A stretch of DNA of 64,000 nt from Lobosporangium transversale (Eukaryota; Mortierellomycota; Mortierellomycetes; Mortierellales; Mortierellaceae). The translations under genes were made by a program, and so were the position numbers. The notes below the pieces were generated by a model. That model searched no databases, was not told the origin of the DNA, and saw only the letters and a list, made by a program, of their open reading frames with translations. The DNA is taken from NCBI RefSeq assembly GCF_002105155.1, contig NW_019029014.1, positions 310,001 to 374,000 on the forward strand, in the 5' to 3' direction. Below are positions 58,949-64,000 of the stretch, piece by piece. Each line of letters starts with the position of its first letter. Position 1 is the stretch's first letter.

Positions 58949-61900
58949 ATGGCAACATTTGCTACGTGTACCGATTTACATCGCCATCCCTCGACACGCA
59001 ATGCGGGATTAGCTGCCATCTCTTTCTGCGCCAACGACAATGCAGACGATGAGCTGCAAGGCGTGCCTCCTGCCACTTCCTATATATTCGGACAGTGCCA
59101 ATTTCTCAAGGTATTGGAGAAACGCAAGTCAGTTGATCTTTGGACCGGATAATAAAAAAATGCCCCATATAGGTCTCTGGGCGAAAATGTGATGGACTTG
59201 AGACTGACTTATGATAACGGACATCCTGAATTGCATTCATGAATAGAGCCTCTCTCACCCAAACCTTTGCGAATACTTAGATGCCATCAAAGGGAAGCGA
59301 GGTAACATTTTAAAGCAGGTTCGAGCACCAAAACGCCCCAAAGGAGCTTCATATGTTTTTCTAGCAAATTGATGTTTGGTCCTGTTGTCTATATCACATT
59401 AGATCGAGTTTTCGTTGTCCAGGAGCACTACAGCAACTCATTGGATCTCAACCGTATTACATTAGAGAAAGAGCAAGAGAGTACTTCACCGAGAGGGTTA
59501 GCAAATGCATCAATTTCAGTAATTCGAAGTCAAAAACAAAGTCCTTATAACAAGCTTCATTGGTTTGTTCTCTAACTTTTTATTTTTTTTATTTTTTTTT
59601 TACTCAGACAAAGCATTACGAGGATTCGAAAATGGGCAGCGCAAATTATAGACGCACTTATATATCTTAATTCCCATGGGATCGTACATCGTGCTTTAAC
59701 AATATCCAATATCTTATTGACTGAGGATGATTTTGTGAAGTTGAGTAACTATGGACTCTATTATATGACCAAAGGCGGTACACTTGTTCAGTTTTCGATT
59801 GGGGAGCCCCACTATCTCTCGCCGATGGCTTTGGCGCAGCCTTACACATTATCTCTTCAGGATTATTCTGTACGCGATGGATCATTTCTTCTATTTATTA
59901 CATCTGAAACGTTAGCTGATTAAGTATATGGACCTGAAATTAAAACGCTATCCTTCCCTTGATGTATATCCTATGTACCCAGACAGATCTGTGGTCCGTG
60001 GGAGTTATTATGACAGAGCTATTTCTAGGAGTGTCATTCTGGCGCGCGGATCGATCGGATCTGGATGAGCTGATCGCATCGCTCTTTGCCCTACGGAAAT
60101 TGTCGACCACATCCAATAACTGGATCCAAGATTGTTCAGAAAATGTTGGCATCAACCCAATTGTATTGTCGTTTTTGAAGACAGGCAGAGCTCCGGACCA
60201 GGATCGAGTAAAGGAACAAGAGCGTGAGCAAGACAAGAGAGAGGAACAGATCCAAGAGCAGGCGGATCAAACCAGCAAGGAAGAAAACGAGCTCAATACA
60301 TTTATCTGTTTCCTGAGAGCTTGCTTGAGCTTGGAGGCTTTCAATAGCATTGAGCCAGCGCAAATTCGCAACCATGATTTCTTTAAAGCTCTTGATGTAC
60401 TTCATCGAGAAGGCGAACAAGCTACAGGATACAGGTCAAAAATGTGGCATCAAAAGCCATATATCCAGTCAACATCTTTGCCCGACTACGAAGGGGAAGT
60501 CAAGCGGCTGCGGGACGCAATTACTCAAAGAAGGTTAGCCCTAAATGAGGACAAGGGAACCAAAAAGCATCCGACTAAGAATGAATTGCTTTATAAGCTC
60601 CCTTTGTCACAAGTATTCTACCTTTGGAAGTTGGCTGGGGGCGATGTCGAGGCTCAGTTCCGGAGAAATGGACGTCTTGTGGGAACACCTCCTATACAGC
60701 TCTTACCCAAGGTGGTTCACGTCGCAGAAACCAAAGATGAACGTTATCAGCATCATGTTCGTGATATTGCCGATCTATTTTCAGACGTTCCATGTATTCT
60801 ACCGCTCGATAATCTAGAGAGTGAAATTTTGAAGTCAATCCATGAACCTAACAAGGATCAATTTTCGTGGGATACGGATTACTTCTTGTTCTCGGATCCA
60901 GATGAAATGAACTTTTTGCAGGGCACGATGGGGGATGACAAATATAAAGATCGTGGAACCAGCGGTAAAGACGATGATTTTCTCTACCCAGACTCGATGC
61001 GGTTTACGAACATGAATGTGGCCTTTAGGAAAGCGCCCGCTTCTTTATCATCGTCAACACCATCAAACACAGTAGGAGCCTCGGCATCAGGTGGTGCACC
61101 ATCACTGGCACAGCAGCCCAATAAAGCGCGCGTCAAAGTGCCACTTGCGATCCGAGAAAAAGATCTGGGTTACCAGTATCAGCGGCTTTCAATGTTTACA
61201 GATCTATTGCTTCAATATCCAGCCTCACGTGCAGAGATTCTACATCATTCCAAGATCGATATCCCACCACTTCTCCGTGGCAAAGTATGGGCTGCCATCC
61301 TCGGGGTTGTCGGTGACTACCAAGAGGTGTACAACGGGTACGACAAATATACGGAGAAGCCAACAGATCGGCAAATTGAGCTAGGTAAAGTGAATGAGTA
61401 ATGATCGGATTTATCATGTGCAAACAGATACTGCGAAGCACCTAATAATGAATAATTTAAATCAAAAAATGCTGCTAGATGTGCCGAGATGTCATCAATA
61501 CAATCAACTGATGTTCTCCCCTGCTGGTCATGAGAAGATGAAGCGGCTACTCAAGTGTTGGGTTAAAGCAAATGAGAACCAAGCCTACTGGCAAGGTGAG
61601 CTTCCCGTGTAAGACATGAGGGTTGCACCATGAGATGGGATAATAATACTACCACTAACACAAAAAACGTCTTGTATCTATATATCAGGACTGGACTCTT
61701 GTTGTGCTCCGTTTTTGACCTTGAACTTCAATGACGAGGCATTAGCGTTTGCATGCATACAGTTGTTCCTGCCAAAGTTCTTAAAGGATATGTTCTTGCA
61801 TGATAATTCGCAGGTTATTCACGAATATCTGGCGGTTTTTAAGCATCTCCTTTCATATCATGATCCAGAGCTGTCTAGTCATCTGGATCATATCCGATTC

Positions 61901-63377
61901 ATTCCACAGCTCTATGCTATACCATGGTTTATGACCCTATTCACTCGTGAGTGAACGCTTTCTTCTTTAATGCCCTTTGTTCCGTTTGTGCTTTTATTAA
62001 CTTTTCTTTTTTGTTTCTTTCTTTCTTTCTGTCTCTCTGATAATAGACATTTTCCCACTTGATAAAGTATATCATCTCTGGGACAAAATACTCGTCGGAC
62101 CTTCTTCACTCCCACTTTTTGTTGGTATTGCAATATTACAGCAATTTCGCCAACAGTTACTACGATCTGAGTTCAATGAGGCCATCAGTATTTTCTCTGA
62201 ATCCTTCCCAGGAATGGACATCGAAAAGTGTATTGAAACTGCACTGGCAATGTGTCGTGTCACGCCACCATCTACTTGCTGGCTATCGTACGATCAAGAA
62301 TCGAGGGAAATACGAGAGCAGCTACACTTGCCAATAACAATATCAACAGCCGCAATCCCTGGAAAAGTAGTTAATGGCGAAGTCGGGGGACAAAAACCAA
62401 ACGGTAAAGAAATCAGTCAATCTTCCGCAGGGCCAACAGCCCCTGTAGATCATAATATTTACAGCAGCTCTAAAGCATCCTCGGATCATCAGGAGTTGAA
62501 GAGACCGAAAGAAATCGAGAAGCGAATATCAGGTGGTGTAGGGGTCTTGCACTGGTGGGAAGAGCCTCTTTCAATCGAAACAATGGATGCAGAACTTGCT
62601 CCGCGAATACATCGTTCTGATTTTGTGAAGCTTCGCCAACAGGCCATGGTGATTGATATTCGGCCTGAAGAAGAGTAAGAAAATGACTCTCTGCTAAATT
62701 TTATCTCCTAACTAACTCTACTGTCACGCCACTGTTTAAGTAAACATTGAAGTACAACAATGTCTTCGTTAACCTGATGCGGTTTGGTATCCTGCGTTTG
62801 CATTTAGGTTCTGCAATGGCCACTATCCACTTTCAATTCAGATGGTCCCTGGCCAACTGGGGCTATTGGTGCACATTCTAGGGAAACTTAAAAAAAACTA
62901 TCTCGTCGTGATCGCCAATAGAGGGGATTCTGGGCCAGAGGTATGCCATGTTTGTGTGGGTGACAAAGAAGAATGGTAGCGAGTTTGCTTTGTCTGGGCA
63001 TTCAACGACTTTCCTTCATTGTTCTTTCGACCAAACCATAGTTTGCCTCGGCATTGGTGCGACACGGCTTTTCAAGAGTCGCACTATTAATGGGTGGCAT
63101 TGATGCCCTTCGAATCACGGAACCTGTGATGTCGTTGACATCTAATTCTGCAATACCAGGGAATCAAGCATCACCGTCCCTTTCTACTGTCAGTACCGCA
63201 TCCACGGCAGTGACAGGTACGACGACAACTACAATAATTACGACACCAACAATCTGTTCTTGTAAACCATTCCGTCAAGCTATTACGGTGCAGAGCAAAA
63301 TCAAAGATGAAGTGGCTGTCCAGAAATGTAAGACACCATTTACTCAAAAGAAGATGCGAACGACGATGGCTGCGTAG
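58949..63377 (+). CDS. TBCK: TBC domain-containing protein kinase-like protein (TBCK)
   Basis: Ten exons (58949-59127, 59249-59301, 59403-59496, 59608-59869, 59983-61384, 61479-61595, 61689-61946, 62047-62674, 62808-62940, 63042-63377) give 1153 residues. The N-terminal pseudokinase has [37 protein letters not shown] (HRD Asp lost), LSNYGLYYM (DFG lost) and TDLWSVGVI. The TBC domain has the arginine finger in [11 protein letters not shown] (661-667, split over an intron) and the glutamine finger YWQG (700-702). [14 protein letters not shown] and DPELSSHL...IPWF follow. The C-terminal rhodanese domain ([34 protein letters not shown]) lacks the catalytic Cys, as in other TBCK proteins. TBCK is a Rab-GAP-like subunit of the endosomal FERRY complex linking early endosomes and mRNA in animals. 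Its fungal role is unknown. Confidence 0.94.
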
Positions 63378-63512
63378 ACTAGTGTAATACTTATTATCTA
63401 CAACATACTAATAAAAGTTTGAGACTTTCTTGGATTTCCGCATGGGCGAAGCACAATCCCCGTTACTTCATACCACAAATAACTCTAGCTTTATTTATTT
63501 ATTTATTTATTT

Positions 63513-63548
<36 letters not shown>

Positions 63549-64000
63549 TGCATTCTCCCTTGTTACATCTCCATAGTTAGAAAGCTGTCAACAAAGGGTA
63601 AAATTACTGGTAACAAGATCATTCGTGACATTTAAAGCAAGGTCACACTTCGTCAATAATACGTACTTTTGTTGTGCTTGATCCAGTTACTCGTATTTTC
63701 TTATTTTGCTATGCTTGCTTGGACCTTCTTCCATCGTTGGTGTCACAGGAGGTACAGGAATTTTGAACAAGAAGGAAGTGACGCGAGAAGTGAACAGCAT
63801 CGCTGACAGGGAAGTAAAGGACAATTTAATATGATGAAGGTAACATTGTCAACGTCATTGTTGACAAAGCTAGTAGATATATTGAGGATAGAGAGGTGCT
63901 AATCAGAGGGCGACGCTATGAAGGTTACCAGGTTAGTGGAGAAGTATAGCAATGATTAGAATAGGATGTTTTGGGATCGAGAAAACGAACGCTAACTAGC
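63378..64000. other. 3' flank of TBCK to window edge
   Basis: AT-rich. A TTTA-repeat passes into a T run joined to about 26 A (63497-63545). No further gene is supported before the edge. Confidence 0.5.

Noticed and set aside
59302-59402. tRNA B-box-like GGTTCGAGCACC
   Set aside because: No matching acceptor, D or anticodon stems; it lies in a TBCK intron.
61428-61478. Alternative earlier acceptor for TBCK exon 6 at 61428
   Set aside because: It is in frame, but would insert 17 residues into the invariant IxxDxxR arginine-finger motif; the acceptor before 61479 restores the family sequence.
1-64000. CRISPR arrays, bacterial operons, or bacterial contamination explaining the adenine methyltransferase
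   Set aside because: No spaced direct repeats or Shine-Dalgarno-led operons; the methyltransferase gene itself is interrupted by five spliceosomal introns and flanked by eukaryotic genes.

Overview
The window looks like nuclear DNA of an early-diverging filamentous fungus, most likely of the Mortierellomycotina/Mucoromycota grade. Genes are intron-dense, with mostly short GT-AG introns whose phases I could check exon by exon. Proteins carry long Q/S/T-rich tails. Intergenic and intronic DNA is full of 20-30 nt A or T runs. The gene set mixes universal eukaryotic genes with ones missing from budding yeast, such as a TBCK orthologue and a striatin of typical filamentous-fungal length. The lineage is an inference from style; no rRNA or other taxonomic marker is present.

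Left part (1-18.9 kb). A partial mitochondrial-type PPR protein (-) is followed by a Ufo1-like F-box/WD40/UIM protein (-). Next come ribosomal protein P2 (-) and a divergent COQ7 ubiquinone hydroxylase (+). Then a six-exon gene (-, 18851-11185) encodes a predicted 2389-residue protein. Its core is a complete bacterial-style N6-adenine DNA methyltransferase of the Eco57I/TaqI (type IIG, PglX-like) kind: FYTPP, DPxxG, NPPY and a TaqI-C-like target-recognition region, inside long fungal low-complexity extensions. This is the most unusual content of the window.

Central transposon patch (18.9-26.3 kb). Gene-poor DNA holds a young 5'-truncated non-LTR retrotransposon with RNase H and a zinc knuckle, a 25-nt poly(A) tail and a 19-bp target duplication. 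A second, tiny tail copy of the same element sits at exactly the same target site. A 96-bp hairpin MITE with a perfect 9-bp target duplication is nested in that tail copy. A tRNA-Gln(UUG) gene lies just beyond.

Right part (26.3-64 kb). Here are a recyclin-1-like F-box/exocyst-type trafficking protein (+), glycine-cleavage H protein (-), a 1692-residue DYRK kinase (-), a LACTB2-like metallo-beta-lactamase (-) and striatin of the STRIPAK complex (-). They are followed by a Fat1/FATP very-long-chain acyl-CoA synthetase ending in a peroxisomal AKL signal (-), a small unrecognised ORF (-) and a KPWE-domain Pex39-like peroxin (-). The end holds a CAX/Vnx1-like cation exchanger with both GNxxE motifs degraded (+), a small mitochondrial-type membrane protein (-) and the TBC/pseudokinase/rhodanese protein TBCK (+). 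Themes are endosomal/membrane traffic (Rcy1, TBCK, Ufo1), polarity and signalling (DYRK, striatin), mitochondria (PPR, COQ7, GCSH) and peroxisomes (Fat1, Pex39). Genes are independent units, several in divergent pairs sharing a promoter interval. Exon coordinates were derived by hand from splice consensus, frame and family conservation; no transcript evidence was available.
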